From contig NC_056049.1 of assembly GCF_004379255.2 (NCBI RefSeq), positions 1,178,001 through 1,242,000 of the forward strand: 64,000 bases of DNA, read 5' to 3'. The notes beneath the pieces were generated by a model. That model made no database searches. It was not told the origin of the DNA and saw nothing but the letters and a program-made list of their open reading frames with translations. Of the stretch, positions 11,391 to 24,800 are shown piece by piece. The DNA is from Salvia splendens (lineage: Eukaryota; Streptophyta; Magnoliopsida; Lamiales; Lamiaceae). Position 1 is the first letter of the stretch; each line of letters starts with the position of its first letter. The position numbers and the translations under genes are program-made.

Positions 11391-12006
11391 CTAGTGTTAT
11401 CACCCGTGTTATGCACGAGCCAAATAATTTTCACGTACTGGTTACACATTCTCAATAAATCAACATAAATGAGAAATAATGAAAATAATAATATTATCTT
11501 GTGGACTTTAAATATAAAAAATGTATATAATACCCTTATATAAGACCATTACAAATGTAAAATTAAATAAGTTCGAGAACTAAAGCAACATATATAGAAT
11601 TGCTTTGGCCATTATTCATTTGGACAACTTATATTCCAAAACCTTTCACTTGCCTCATTTATGATAAAATTAAAAAAAATAAACTTTTAACTTCCCTAAC
11701 TTTAAAACTAAAAAAGATTTTTCAATTTATGCATTAAATATTATAATAAAAATTACTATTATATAATTTCATAATAGTCTCAATGGCATTCACGTAATTA
11801 CTTTTATATAGACAACTTATATTCCAAAACCTTTCACCTGCCTCATTTATGATAAAATTAAAAAACTTTCCTAACTTTAAAACTAAAAAAGACTTTTCAA
11901 TTTATGCATTAAATATTATAATAAAAATTAATATTATATAATTTCATAATAGTCTCATGGCATTCATGTAATTATTTTCAAAACTCCCCTTTTATATATG
12001 TATAGA
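11391..12006 (-). mobile_element. non-autonomous Helitron
   Basis: Read on the minus strand, the element begins with TC in the typical context TCTATACATATATAAAAGGG. It ends with a 6-bp hairpin (CTCGTG / CACGGG, loop CATAA), a 12-base spacer and CTAG. The host bases are A before the start and T after CTAG, the A-T insertion site of Helitrons, and there is no target duplication. There is no Rep/helicase coding sequence. Confidence 0.85.
11627..11973. repeat. imperfect tandem duplication inside the Helitron
   Basis: Two adjacent copies of about 165-178 bp both start GACAACTTATATTCCAAAAC and end near TCACGTAATTA / TCATGTAATTA. The second lacks a short AT stretch. Confidence 0.85.
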
Positions 12007-13173
12007 TAGATGGATGGATGGATAGATAGATATATATGTTTTGAATTTTATAAGGTGGAGTAAATAATTTGCAAAATCATAAATGCTTGTAGATTTTAGT
12101 ATACTTGCCCTCTCCTCCGGTACTCACATTTTAAAATTGTTTATATAAATTTTGAAATAAGAAAGTAAATTTGTAGTATATTTTTTTTTAATTTGTCATG
12201 AGTTCATATTGTATTTTTCTATCTTCCCATTCGAATCTGGTTTCTTTTGGACACGGCTACGTCAAAAAGCTCTAAACAAAAAGATCAAGAAATACAATTT
12301 TTTGGCTATAAATCAAAACGTCTCATCGTTTACATTTTTTGAAATTAAGATAAAATTAAAGTAAAAACATTAATATTAATTAAAAAATGACAAGACCAGA
12401 GTTGACTCTATTTTTCTTTATGAGTCAATGTTTTTTCTTTTTCCTTTTCGAAAATTGAAGGTGGCCCAACCTTAGCACTATCGTTACCGACAACACAAGT
12501 CGATTCTTTTATTGCGTAATTAAGTTTCTTCATGTTCAATGAGCATGAAAGGAAACGTCTTTTCTCTCGTTTTCCTATGGTGAAAACATGAGCTAGAAGA
12601 ATTGTAGAGCTACTTAATTACTTTGATATACAAAGTAATTAAGTAGCTCTAGAATTCCGGTCAGTTCGGTTCCGCTGCGGGCAGCACACAATTGATACAG
12701 TTGGTTAGGGCCTTCTTCAGTCGGTGATTTCCGACCAAAGAGTTTCGTTACTTGAATTTGTTACCAAACACATTCTAGATTTAGAAAACAAGTCTTTACA
12801 TGACCTAAATCTCGTCGCGGAGTGACATAAATGAATGGCTACACTACACGGAATGCAGAGTTCAAGTAACGGTGACAACAATGACTCTGCAAGCAGTGCC
12901 GGTAACAGGATAATGTCAGAAAGAAAAAAGAAATAGAGAAAAAAATATTTACCTTAAAATTTAAATCTGACTTGTAGAAATAAAATTTATGGTCAACTAT
13001 TATTTTATTTCTTTAAAACTGGCCAACTAGATTTCTCTCTTCATTTACTCATCTTCTTCACACCCATCCCCTCTCGAAATCTACTTCTTGGTCTTGACTC
13101 TTGAGAAATACTCAAACTCTCCACATCTCTTCATTCTAGTTTCTACTTCTTCATTTTTGGAGGCGTAAGCGTA
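12007..13173. other. upstream region of receptor kinase copy C
   Basis: It holds a short GATA-type microsatellite (12001-12030), a strong hairpin (listed separately) and pyrimidine-rich DNA just before the start codon of copy C, typical of a 5' untranslated region. No other gene is seen. Confidence 0.5.
12605..12651. repeat. perfect 21-bp hairpin upstream of copy C
   Basis: The arms 12605-12625 and 12631-12651 (TAGAGCTACTTAATTACTTTG and its exact complement) flank a 5-base loop ATATA. It is not attached to any recognised transposon and lies about 520 bp upstream of the start codon. Confidence 0.85.
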
Positions 13174-16100
13174 ATGTCATATTTTTGGAGATTTATTGCG
13201 TTGATTTGGTTTGTGAGCTTGGTTTCTCGAGCAGCGGTTTTGCCTCCTCATGAAGGTTGATACATTTGTACATATATGAATCTCTATTATTGATTATTTT
13301 GGTGATAGTGTGTTTGGTATGATGAAATTGAAATTATGTTGGAATAATTCTATTTAACGGAATTTGAAGTTATAATATTCTAATTCGATCGTTTATGAAT
13401 TCTTTGTTTGATAACATTAAAAAATGTTGTAGAATAATTTTCTAATTCAAAATTATTTGTTTGATAAGTAAAGAAGTTTATCAAAATTTGACATTAGTTT
13501 TTAATTAAATATATTTTTAAATTTTATTTATATACATTATGTATCTTTTTATTATTGTCTGAGCAAGTGTATGTATTATGTGTGCAGAGTATGTATACGG
13601 TTTGTGTATGAGAAATGCCCATTTTTTAATTATTTGAAATTCCGGATATTTACTTTAGTTTTAGAATTCAAATTGTAGAATCAAGAGAATTTGGAATAGA
13701 AAATCAATTTCAAATTCAAATATTTTTTTTATACCAAACAATTGAATTGGAAATAAAGGCTACAATTTCAAATCCACACCCTCAATTCTATGGTATCTAA
13801 CATCGCTATAATATTTTTGGTGAAAACTTGTTGATTGTGTGTTTTTGTTTTCAAATTTTTGGCAGTGGAATCATTAAGGGTGATAGCAAGGAGGTTAGGG
13901 AAAGTGGATTGGGATTTCGACGTGAATCCATGCAGCGGGTCATCGGGTTGGGCGACCCAGAATTCGACTCATGGCCATGAAAATGCAGTCACTTGCAATT
14001 GCACATTTGACAATAACACTACTTGCCATGTTATAAGCATGTGAGTTTTTTGTGTTTTATTCTGGTCAGTTAGACAAAAAAACAGTAGTATATGATCGAT
14101 CAAATTCTGGTCTGTTTCGCAGCTATAAATATCAATCAGAAAAAAAGAATATAAACTTTGAATTCGTTCACAATTATTAATATTTAAACCAATATTGTTA
14201 TATAAGGAGTAGATTAATGGTCCTTTTTTTGCCAAACAAAATGCAGAGTTCTTAAGGCCCAAAATCTTAATGGATCGCTGCCCCGCGAATTCGTCAGACT
14301 CTCATTCCTTCAAGAGATGTAAGCATTATTATATGGTGGGTGGAAAAGCACTATCGAGTCGGGCCACCTTCGCCCGCCCGACATGCTCGTTCCACACACA
14401 CGAGCCCAGAGCACACGCCTCTTCACGTCGCTGTGTTTTATATCTCTCTCATTCTTTATTAATTGTGCATTAAAACCATATCGTCTTAAAAGTGTATTTT
14501 TATGGGACGGATTATATTACAAATATTACTGTGCATAATCCATAAAAGTAAAAATTAGTAGCACACATTAATTTCATCATTAGCTTTCAGCTTATTAACC
14601 TGAAACATGAATATTTAGGATAAATATTGAAAATTTATAAGTTTATAAAATTTAGGATAAAATTTCAGTCCAAACAAGTCTACAATCCACCGTCATTCAA
14701 CATGGGTTTTAAAAAATGTAATAAAAACTGAGTTGAAAAATTTAGTGGAATGTCAGTTATACTTTTATACAATATATATTTAGTACTCTCTCCGTCCCAT
14801 TCAATGTGTCATTTAATGAGGAGAAGGAGAGAGCAATTTGTTTCCAAATATGGAAAGTGAATATCTTGAGTGAGATAAACTAAAAAGGACATGTGGGCAT
14901 CTTGAGTGGGACGAAAGGAGTAACAAAATACGAGATATGACAAACTTTATGGGACGGACAAAAACGGAAATAAGTGATAAACTTTATGTGCAAAAAAATA
15001 TCTAATTTCAGTTTTACTATTTTAGTTAGTGGATTAATTAATTTTAATCGGAGTATAAAATAGCACAAGTTTTATAACCGTCGAGTTTCAATTGCATCTT
15101 CTTCCACAGAGATCTCACTTGGAACTACCTCAACGGCACCATCCCTCCAGAATGGGGTTCCATGAAGCTTGTAATCATGTACGCTCTCTCTCTGCACAAA
15201 CACACACAAATACATGTATGTGATGTGTATGATTGTTCTGATAATCAATTGAATCGAGATTTGTAAGTAGGAGTTGGCTCAATAACTAGTAGACAAACAA
15301 TAGTTTGATCATGCAGCTCAATTTTGTAGGAGGGGATGTTATAATAATCAATTGAATCGAGATCTGTAAACAGGAGCTGGCTTTTTCGACTGATGTCTCT
15401 TATATATGCAGTTCTCTTTTTGGAAACCGTGTAACTGGTTCGTTACCAAAAGAGCTCGCCAACATCACTACGCTTCAACAACTGTAACATTTCCTCTCTG
15501 TCAATTTTGTGATTTATTTGATGATAGAGTGTTTTCTGATGCTCTGTCTCCTCTACAAAATTTGTAGGGTTTTGGATGACAATCAGTTGTCTGGAACTAT
15601 ACCTCCCGAGTTTGGGAATTTTCCTCAAATACAAAGACTGTAAGGCCACTGCAAATTCCTTTCCCCCTCCCGCCTTCGTATTTAGATGGTTTTTGTCATA
15701 GATTACTGATTTATGGTTGTTTTTCTCTGCTTTTTACTATCATATAAAGAGTATTTACCTCGAACAATCTAACTGGAGAATTGCCCGCAAGTCTAGCAAA
15801 ATTGACTACTTTGATGGACTTGTAAGTTTCTTCTCATTTTCATTCTAGTGATTTCATGAAAACCTCTTGATACCAGTTCTTCAATGTTTGACATGTATAA
15901 ATGCCATTTCGATGCAGTCGTGTTAGTGGTAACAACTTCGTAGGAAGCATACCGAGTTTTATCGAGAACTGGACAAATATGGAAATACTGTAAGGGCTGA
16001 TAAGCATTTACATTGATGTTTTGGTATTCCCCGTAACCATCTATCTACTGATTAGCTCTTGCTACACTGTGCTTTTTGATTTCAGAAGGATCGAGGCTAG

Positions 16101-19100
16101 CGGTCTAGCTGGGCCAATCCCTTCTGGTATTGCTTCCTTAACCAAAATGACTGACCTGTAAGTATAAATTATGATATATTTTCTGGCCTTTTGTCACTGA
16201 GAAGAACTCATATGATTTACATGTATTCATGTGATTCCAAATGTGCAGGAGAATCAGCGATTTGAATGGGGACGATTCAAGTTTACCATATCTTAGGTCA
16301 TTGAAAACGATAACGACGCTGTGAGTGCGATGTTTGTCATTGCTATGTCATATTTTATTTCACTGCATTTATATGAATTGTTGGATATTGCTATGCAGTA
16401 TATTGAGAAGTTGCAACATTGTCGGGACATTGCCATTGTATATCGGAAATATGACAACACTTCGAATCTTGTAAGTGAAACTTTTTCTGCCGGCCTAATT
16501 TCGGTATTCTTGCCTATTACAATCTGAAAACTATACTTACTCTTTTAATTAGGCATTGTCAAATTTTCATAGTCTTTGATTTGTTAATTGTCTGTGTCAT
16601 ACACATACTTATAGAAGCACTGTAATGATTCTGAGGGAGTAACAGAGTAAATTATTTATGTGTTCTTTAACTCATTTGTTGTTTTTGTGTTGTGCAGGGA
16701 TCTAAGTTTCAACAAATTAACCGGACCATTTCCCGAGAGCTTTATTGGCCTATCAAAGGCACACTACGTGTAAGATTTCGATCTACAACCATTTCTGGTG
16801 TATTTACTGGTCATATTTTCGAATTGATAAAATTGCTAAATGAGCACCAATAGCCAAATGTCTATGCAAAAGTATAATAACTCGATACTAATTCTCTAAG
16901 ATTTCAGCACGGTTCACTACTTCGATGTTTACTCTGAAAATGTTGATTTTACCCATTAGATTACTATGACTTTGTTCAGCTGTACATGTCACATCTCATT
17001 GCTGAAATTACTTTCCATCAATCTTTTTCACCTTCTCCAACAGCATAAAATAAAAAAGTTAGGCTTATGGGAACAAGATTTTTGGATGAATGTGGAGAGC
17101 ATTATAATGTGAAATCATATTATTGATAAAGAAGTTGAAGTAAAATACTATTCATTTCTCATTTAAGATGCTCATATTGCAGCTATTTAACTGGGAATTC
17201 CCTAAGTGGGACCCTGCCAGCTTGGATGCTGAAAGACGGGGACATCATGTTAGACTCCCAGCCCCTCTCATCTTCGTGCTTCTCTTTTAACTGGATTACC
17301 TACTCATCATTGTGTGAAACAATGTGTGCTCAAAGCCCATAAAACAAATTTGTTTAAAAAGTCTCAGTTTTGAATCATTTGATGCAGTGACTTGTCTTAC
17401 AACAATCTCACGTCTGGAAGTTTACCAGCAGAGTGTCAGCAGCGTAGTCTGTGAGATTCGTAACACTTATATTTACGTGGAAAGTTATATTGGATCGCTA
17501 ATCTTACTTCAATATGATGTATTCTTTCCAGAAACTTGTTTGCTAGCTCGAAAGGAAGCACCAAGTTAGTTTCTAGCTCTCTTTTCATTTGCTTTTTGTA
17601 TCTGATAAATCTGGTATAATGTGAATATTGTCATGGTAGTGGTGCTGTTTCCTGCTTAAGAAGCAGTTGTGAACGACGTAAGTGATATTTCAATTTAACC
17701 AGCCATTTTATTTCTGTTAGTATTTAAAAAGGTTAATCTCTTGTTTGTCTTAGAGTATTACTCTCTACGCATAAACTGTGGAGGAAGACAAGAAGCGGAT
17801 GATAAAGGATTTAGCTATGACGATGATGCAAATTTGGGTGGGGCTTCAAATTTCTTCCTGAGTAGGACTAACTGGGGATTCAGCAGCACTGGTCACTTCT
17901 TGGATGACGGTATCAATATGGACTCCTACACCATTCAAAACACCTCAATCATTTTCGGAAAGAACCAGAAGCTGTACACGGATGCACGCCTTTCTCCCCT
18001 CTCGTTGACTTACTATGGATTTTGTTTGTTAAATGGAAACTACACAGTAAACCTTCACTTTGCGGAGATCATGTTTACTGATGATAGAAAGTATAGTAGC
18101 CTCGGAAGGCGTATATTTGATGTCTACATTCAGGTACTTATCTATACGGAAATGTTAAGAAAGAATAACCACTTACACTGGATTCTTTGCTTGTAAATAT
18201 CTGGTAGTTCTGATATCAAATTATTCAGGGAAAGCTGGTGCTGAAGGATTTCAACATCGAACTTGAAGCAGGAGGAGTGAACAAGCCAATCACAAAAACC
18301 TTCACTGCAGTTGTTACTGATAATACCTTGGACATTCGCTTCTATTGGGCTGGAAAGGGTACTCGTAGCATTCCTGCTATGGGAGTCTATGGTCCTCTTA
18401 TTTCAGCCATATCCGTCGATCCTAGTAAGTTGTTTATTATTCTATCCAGTAGTGTATTTGGTATCTACAATGCTCGGAAAGAAATTTAGACATCACATGT
18501 AGATTTTCATAGTACAACATCAGCTATGTTTCCAAACATGAATTCTGCTATGGAGTAAAGTTTATTTGAGTTTTTGGCCTTACAGATTATATATAATCTA
18601 CATATCGACCATGTTTTTCACTTCATCTGACCTATCCCTATCTCAAATCTGTTCAGACTTTAAGCCCCCATCTTTATCAGGAGATGGAAGCAGTATTTCT
18701 GGAGGTGCTATAGCTAGCATACTGATAGGAGTTCTTTTCACAGTCATTTTTGTTCCGGGTGTTCTCTGGTGGAAGGGCTGTTTTAAACGTAAAGATTTGA
18801 TGCATGATGGTAAGTACTCTATTGGACATAACCATAATTGACATCTCAATCTTTGATACTAATATTGTTATATTGTAGTAGTGAATTCTTCATTTACTCT
18901 ACAGTTTGATTTGCAATTGTCTCATGTTCCCTTAACTTACTTGATTCTTTTCTCAGATTTGAAGGGTTTAGACCTTCGCACCGGATCATTTACCTTAAGG
19001 CAAATAAAAGCAGCCACAAACAACTTCGATTCTGCTAATAAGATCGGTGAAGGTGGTTTTGGTCCTGTATTCAAGGTAACATAAACTACAACTATATTGT

Positions 19101-20473
19101 TCTTGAACAACATCTTTTATCATTAGCCTTACTCTTCATTTCTGATCTTTGTTATGTTTACTGTTCTATTTTTTAAAGGGTGTTTTATTAGACGGTAGAG
19201 TCATTGCTGTGAAACAGCTTTCTTCCAAATCAGCTCAAGGGAACCGTGAATTTGTAAATGAACTAGGCCTGATTTCTGCTATACAACATACCAATCTTGT
19301 TAAGCTGTACGGATGCTGCATCGAAAGCAACCAGTTGTTGCTTGTGTATGAGTATTTGGAAAACAACAGCCTTGCTCGTGCACTATTTGGTGAGCTCTAC
19401 AACGATTCCAACTACATTGCTTTTACGGATAGAAGTAAAAAGGCCATGTTTCTCTAGTTTCATACTCACGTATATGTTAGCAGGCCCAAAAGAGCAGCAA
19501 TTGCATTTGGACTGGCCAACGAGGCACAAGATCTGCATTGGTATAGCAAGAGGTTTGGCTTACCTCCACGAGGAGTCACGTCTGAAAATTGTCCATCGCG
19601 ATATCAAGGCTACTAATGTGCTTCTTGACAAGAACCTAATCCCTAAAATTTCTGATTTTGGGCTCGCGAAGCTGGATGCAGAAGACGATACCCACATAAG
19701 CACGCGCATTGCTGGAACTTAGTAAGCAATCAATTGATGAATCAGTACACGTCTCTGCTTCAAATATTCAGTACAAAACCATAACTTATTTGCTATATAT
19801 GATTATCAGTGGATACATGGCACCCGAATATGCAATGCGGGGATATTTGACAGATAAAGCGGACGTCTACAGCTTCGGAGTCGTTGTTTTGGAAATTGTC
19901 AGTGGGAGGAGCAACAGCAGCAGCAGTAGCAGGCCTAATGAGGATAGCTTTTATCTTCTTGATTGGGTAACATTTTATTCAATTTATCCTTTTTATACTA
20001 AGGAATGCAAATTTTGTTATTTAACTTAATTATATGCATCACATAGATTAAAATGAATAAATGTGGATTCTCCCCATCAACATTTACATTCTTTTTTCTT
20101 CACTCAGGCTAATTCCTTGAAGGTGAGTGGGAACTTGTTGAAGCTAGTCGACCGGAGATTAGAGTCGAGCTTCAACGAGGAAGAGATAGTTAGAGCTATC
20201 AATGTGGCGCTCATTTGCACGAATGTTGTAGCTGCAGTAAGGCCAAGTATGTCATCCGTAGTGAGCTTACTCGAGGGGAAAGATGGCGTTCCAGAGTTCG
20301 TGTCTGAGTCGAGCATCTCAGTTGATAAGGCGAGACTCGATGAAGTGGAAATGGGTACATTTAATGATGAGGATTTCTCCGAGGATGTGCCGCTGAGTGG
20401 TTCTTCAACTTCTGCTGCTGATCTCTATCCAATTGCGCCGGATACAAACTATTGGGAGAAGAGAGGTTTTTAG
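13174..20473 (+). CDS. malectin/LRR receptor-like Ser/Thr kinase (LRR-VIII-2), intact copy C
   Basis: This is a predicted plasma-membrane receptor kinase of 997 aa from 24 exons. Exons: 13174-13255, 13866-14040, 14247-14318, 15110-15178, 15412-15483, 15568-15639, 15750-15821, 15918-15989, 16086-16157, 16249-16320, 16399-16470, 16698-16769, 17183-17248, 17388-17450, 17532-17564, 17640-17677, 17754-18133, 18229-18424, 18657-18809, 18957-19075, 19179-19389, 19484-19721, 19810-19966, 20108-20473. Order: signal peptide ([12 protein letters not shown]), LRRs to about residue 390 (mostly one 72-base exon each), malectin domain about 395-583 (RINCGG), membrane span about 600-622, kinase from about 660. 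GEGGFG, VAVK-type lysine (IAVKQL), HRD (about 782-784), DFG (about 802-804) and APE are all present, so the kinase should be active. The ligand is unknown. The C-terminus differs from copy B because of an insertion at the stop. Confidence 0.93.
14690..14995. mobile_element. nested MITEs in intron 3 of copy C
   Basis: An inner element at 14786-14920 (ends CTCTCTCCGTCCC and GGGACGAAAGGAG, flanked by TA) splits a degenerate older element. The older one's left part (GTTTTAAAAAATGTAATAAA, about 14706) and right part (TTTATGGGACGGACAAAAAC, about 14945) match the family at 8040 and 22243. The older insertion was therefore hit by a younger one of a related family. Confidence 0.7.
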
Positions 20474-20561
20474 AGTGATTAATGTCGGGGTTAAAAGTCT
20501 TGGGTTCAAGCAGACCATAACGCAGCCTTTAAATTTTTATATATTTACCCGTAAAAAAGAA

Positions 20562-20593
<32 letters not shown>
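20472..20593 (+). mobile_element. SINE-like insertion with 26-G tract at the 3' end of copy C
   Basis: Copy B ends in a frame with GYRGNF and then a shared 3' sequence (AAACTTTTA.TAAAAA). In copy C the same shared sequence resumes at about 20594, after about 120 bases found only here. The insert has a tRNA box-B-like TGGGTTCAAGC, an A-rich GTAAAAAAGAAAAAAG end and 26 consecutive G (20568-20593). It supplies the stop codon of copy C and replaces the ancestral last residues. The SINE class is an inference. Confidence 0.5.
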
Positions 20594-21873
20594 TTTAGGG
20601 GAAACTTTTATTAAAAATGAAACTATCTTGTTTATGTTGTGACAGTTTCCATGTTATCTCATAGTGTCTATATAAGATTTTAAAATAAAACTATCATGTT
20701 TGTGTTGTGACATGGATTCTCATAGTTGTATATATAAGATTTGAATTTGATTGACTAGATGAATAAGATTGATAGTGTAGAGTATATATGAATTATTTAG
20801 TTTTTATGTTTGGAATTGATTGATTATGTGGCGTTCTATGATTAAAATGCAAACAATTAGAAAAAAAATAGTATTTTATTTTCATAATTATGTAAAAATG
20901 TGTAAATTGCGGAAAATTAGATTAATAATGCTAGGAGAGTAATTCTTTAGAATTGTTATAAATTGAAGGATAATTCTCAAGTCATTCCTTTTTGGATGTT
21001 CCAACTAAATTGAGTTATTTCCTTTTTGAAAAACAAAACATATAGTCATTCTTACTTTATTTCATCACCTACTTACTTTATCTTATATCTCCTATTTTAT
21101 TCTTTTCTCCTATTATATTTATTTTCATTTAATCTATTTGACACAATTTCTTAATCTCAATGTTCAAAAGCTTTGCCTCAACTTAGTTGGGATGACTGTA
21201 TGTCCAAATGGGTGAGAGTGTGGGTCTAGTTATCTATCACAAGCTCGGATCTAGTTATCTATTACGAGCCTAATCATACAAACCAAATATTGTACTTATT
21301 AAATTCAATTATTTTGTCAAATCATATCTTACCATTCAAATTAAACGTTTTCATATACATTAGTTTGTTAGGGTATATAACTCTCTTATCTTGAAATTAT
21401 CTAATTCAAAATGACTTAAAATATTTATTTTTATTAGTATATTTTATCTTACATGTGATATTAATTATATGATACATCATATTACACATTTATATTATTG
21501 TCATTAAATAGAATATATAAGGAAGTGTTTAACAAGATAATCTAATTTTGTAGTTATAGTTTTTAGGGATATTGACTTCTAATATCATGGAACTTCCAAA
21601 AAGTTGGATTTTTCCCACCACGAACTTTCTATTTGGCAAATAATATCATAAACTTTACCCGAGTTTGTTATTTACCACAAAGTTTATAGGGATATTGATG
21701 CCTAATATGACACTATGGACGGAATCCGACACAAAACATTTCAATATACATTGGGAGAGGCACACAGACATATATCCTGAGAGAGAGAGAATGAGAGATA
21801 GATCTATTTGTTATCCTATTTCCTCTCTTTCTCTCTCTAACCCACGTTGCTGTCTTCAGAGAGAGAGAGAGAG
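20594..21873. other. intergenic DNA between the receptor kinase and the first TBL gene
   Basis: It is AT-rich with no gene. About 21564-21710 is a diverged relative of the foldback MITE at 9979 (GGGATATTGACTTCTAATATC and a second end near 21687). A GAGAGA/CTCTCT-rich stretch at 21780-21873 is probably the 5' untranslated region of the next gene. Confidence 0.5.
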
Positions 21874-24800
21874 ATGAGATTAGAAGGTGTGTTAATCCTT
21901 GCAACTGCGATTAGCGTAGTGTTGTGGCAATCCAAAGCAAATGCAGAGGAAAAAAATTCGTGTGATTTGTTTGAAGGGGAATGGTTGTCTGAATCGTCCG
22001 CACCGTACACTCTCTACAACTATACATCATGTCCCTTCATCCAGAAGGAGTTCAACTGCCGGAAAAATGGCCGCTCCGACGACTTGTACCTTAGGTACAA
22101 CTGGCGACCAAACTCCTGCAACTTATCAAGGTGCCTCTTTCTCCCCACCACTTTTTTTTTTAAAATTAATGTTTTTGTTAATTTTAATTAAAAAAATAAT
22201 GAAAATAATAGTCTGGTTTGATATTTAGATTTGTTTATATTACTCCCTCCGTCCCCCAAAAGTCGTCACCATTTGACCCGACGCGGGTTTTTAGAAATAT
22301 AATAGAAAGTGAGTTGAAAAAGTTGGTGGCATGTGAGTCCTACTTTTATATATTAGTTTTATAATAAAATGTGAGTGTGAATGAGTTAGTGGAATGTAGG
22401 GTCCACTACCAAAAATAGTAAAAGTGAAAGGTGACAAATTTTTAGGGACGGACGAAAAAGAAAATATGTGACAAATTTTCAGGGACGGAGGGAGTATTAA
22501 TTTACATTTATTTGGAAAGATAGTGGCTTGGGTTTAATAAATGATATGATAATTATTAAATATTATGCTTTTAAGTGAATTAGATGTGTTATTAAATTAT
22601 TACTAGTAGATGGGCTGATTTTTATTGGAATTGAAATTATGGAAAATAACTTTATGATTGAATAACATGACTTGTTAAAATGATATCAATGTAAAGATAT
22701 ACAAGTATGTTGTATGATGGTCTACAAATTAAAATGTTTAATTTATTAACATAGCAAAAAAGAGTTATTTTGAGAGGATAGATGAAATATTTTATTTCTA
22801 AAGCAGAAATAGAAAAATTTAGTGGTAACAACTGACAGCGACAACAGCTAATATGGCAAGCTTGTTTTTTACTTTTTTTTCCGATAAAAATTTATGTTGT
22901 GGTCACATGATTGTCATCCCAAGTCAAATTTATAATTAATTTATGTACTTATTTTATTTCGTCCACTATTATCAGTCTTGTTTAGGAACAATATGTATAT
23001 TTATGCAAAATTTATTAGTATATAAGAGGAAATGAGAAAATATGAATAAAATATTGTTAACGAATAATGTACTATTTAGTCTTAATAAGAGAGAAATAAA
23101 TTTAAAATAAAATAGTGACTAAATTTTGTGGCTGATCAAAAATAAATTGTGGACCGATAAAATAGCTAATACATGTTTGTTGCATAATTTATTACCCAAA
23201 ATGCTGTAATATATTGTTATAATTGTGTGAGGAAAGACTTGAGATGATAGAGTAAATATATCAATTTTTTTGTTTTCACGGATCAATTGTTTGTGGAATT
23301 GTCCATTTCTAACTGACAAATGACAGGCTCGTGATTTACAGTTGTCTTATAACTTATTTCAGTAGGTTTCAATGGATGATAGATCTTCTTTAGATAATTT
23401 TATTTCATGTGATAAATAATTTTTTAAAAAAATAAGAACGTAGATAAACGACTATTTACTTGAGAAATAAAATTCAGAAGATATAGCAAAGTTTTGTTAA
23501 TTATAAAACCATACAATATGCATATCAATTGTATATATTTGATGGTTTGTTCAATGTTAAACATGCAAGTATTTCCAATTGAAATATTTGCCCCACCATG
23601 ATTGAAAATGACAATTTTCTATATACTACTATATGATAGTACTATTTTTTTGGCACGAGATTTAGCTGAATTGAAAAATGACATAGTATTATTTTTGAAA
23701 AATATATGTATTATTTAAAATTGTGTGAAGAAATGTGACATAATATGTGAGATAATCTAAAAAGAAATACGTATAATAAATTAATAATAGAACGAATAGA
23801 GTATTTACGGAAATTCGATTAAACACATAAGGTTGCTTTGGCACATGACAAATATATTGTAAAATTGTGCAGATTTGATGGAGGAAATTTGTTGAAGACA
23901 TACAAAGGAAAAAGCATAATGTTTGTGGGTGATTCCCTCAGCCGCAATCAATGGGAATCTTTAATATGTATGATCATCGCCACCGTGCACGAAACTAACT
24001 ACACTCACACCTCCTCCGGCGAGGTTACCACCTTCACATTCACGGTAAGCATTTTTCGCGACCACGGTTCTCGTTTAATTCAATTTATCATTAGTTTTTG
24101 TGATATTAACAATTAAAAATAAAAGAAAATAATGTTTGAAATTTAATTTTATGTGAGCTACCTCCTTGAATAATAGTTATGGGATGTAGCAATAAACAGT
24201 TAAAGTTGTCATATAGTGTAAATATCTTGATTGATATTTATGAGACAAAGAACTACAATCAAGTTTTATAAATTATTGATGTAACGTTATTTTAGAAATG
24301 AAAGTGATACTTGAGAGGGTTGTTATTGCGTTATGAAAGAGGGCTTCAATTATTTATCATGATTTTACACATTGAAAAAGCTACACTTTAACAACCATTT
24401 TTTGTTTTTTATTTGAAATTGATATTACTTCTTAAGCATCAACAGTTAGGTGATGTTGAGAATTGTTAACAATAAACGAGTGTACGCGTGTGTGTTGACT
24501 TAATGATAGAGTTGTTATTGTATGAGGCCAAAGGTCAGATTCGAGTTCTATGGCGCAAGTTTGTTTAATGCGGATCATAAATTAATTTTTTTAGAAAATT
24601 CGAAGTATTTAATTAGTGAGGGTATATTTTTTAGAATGATAGAAGTTGGAGAAACAAAACACACTAGATTAACCCCCCCCCAAAAAAAAATTCCATAACA
24701 ATAAAGTACATTTCAGTTGGTAAAATATTTTCTTAACTCGGATTGAAGTCATCTAAAAATATAAATGAGAAATCATTATTGATCCTTCTTACAAAATACT

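Noticed and set aside
24480..24600. SINE-like segment in intron 2 of the first TBL gene
   Set aside because: A box-B-like CAGATTCGAGTTC occurs, but no convincing box A, tail or target duplication could be set.
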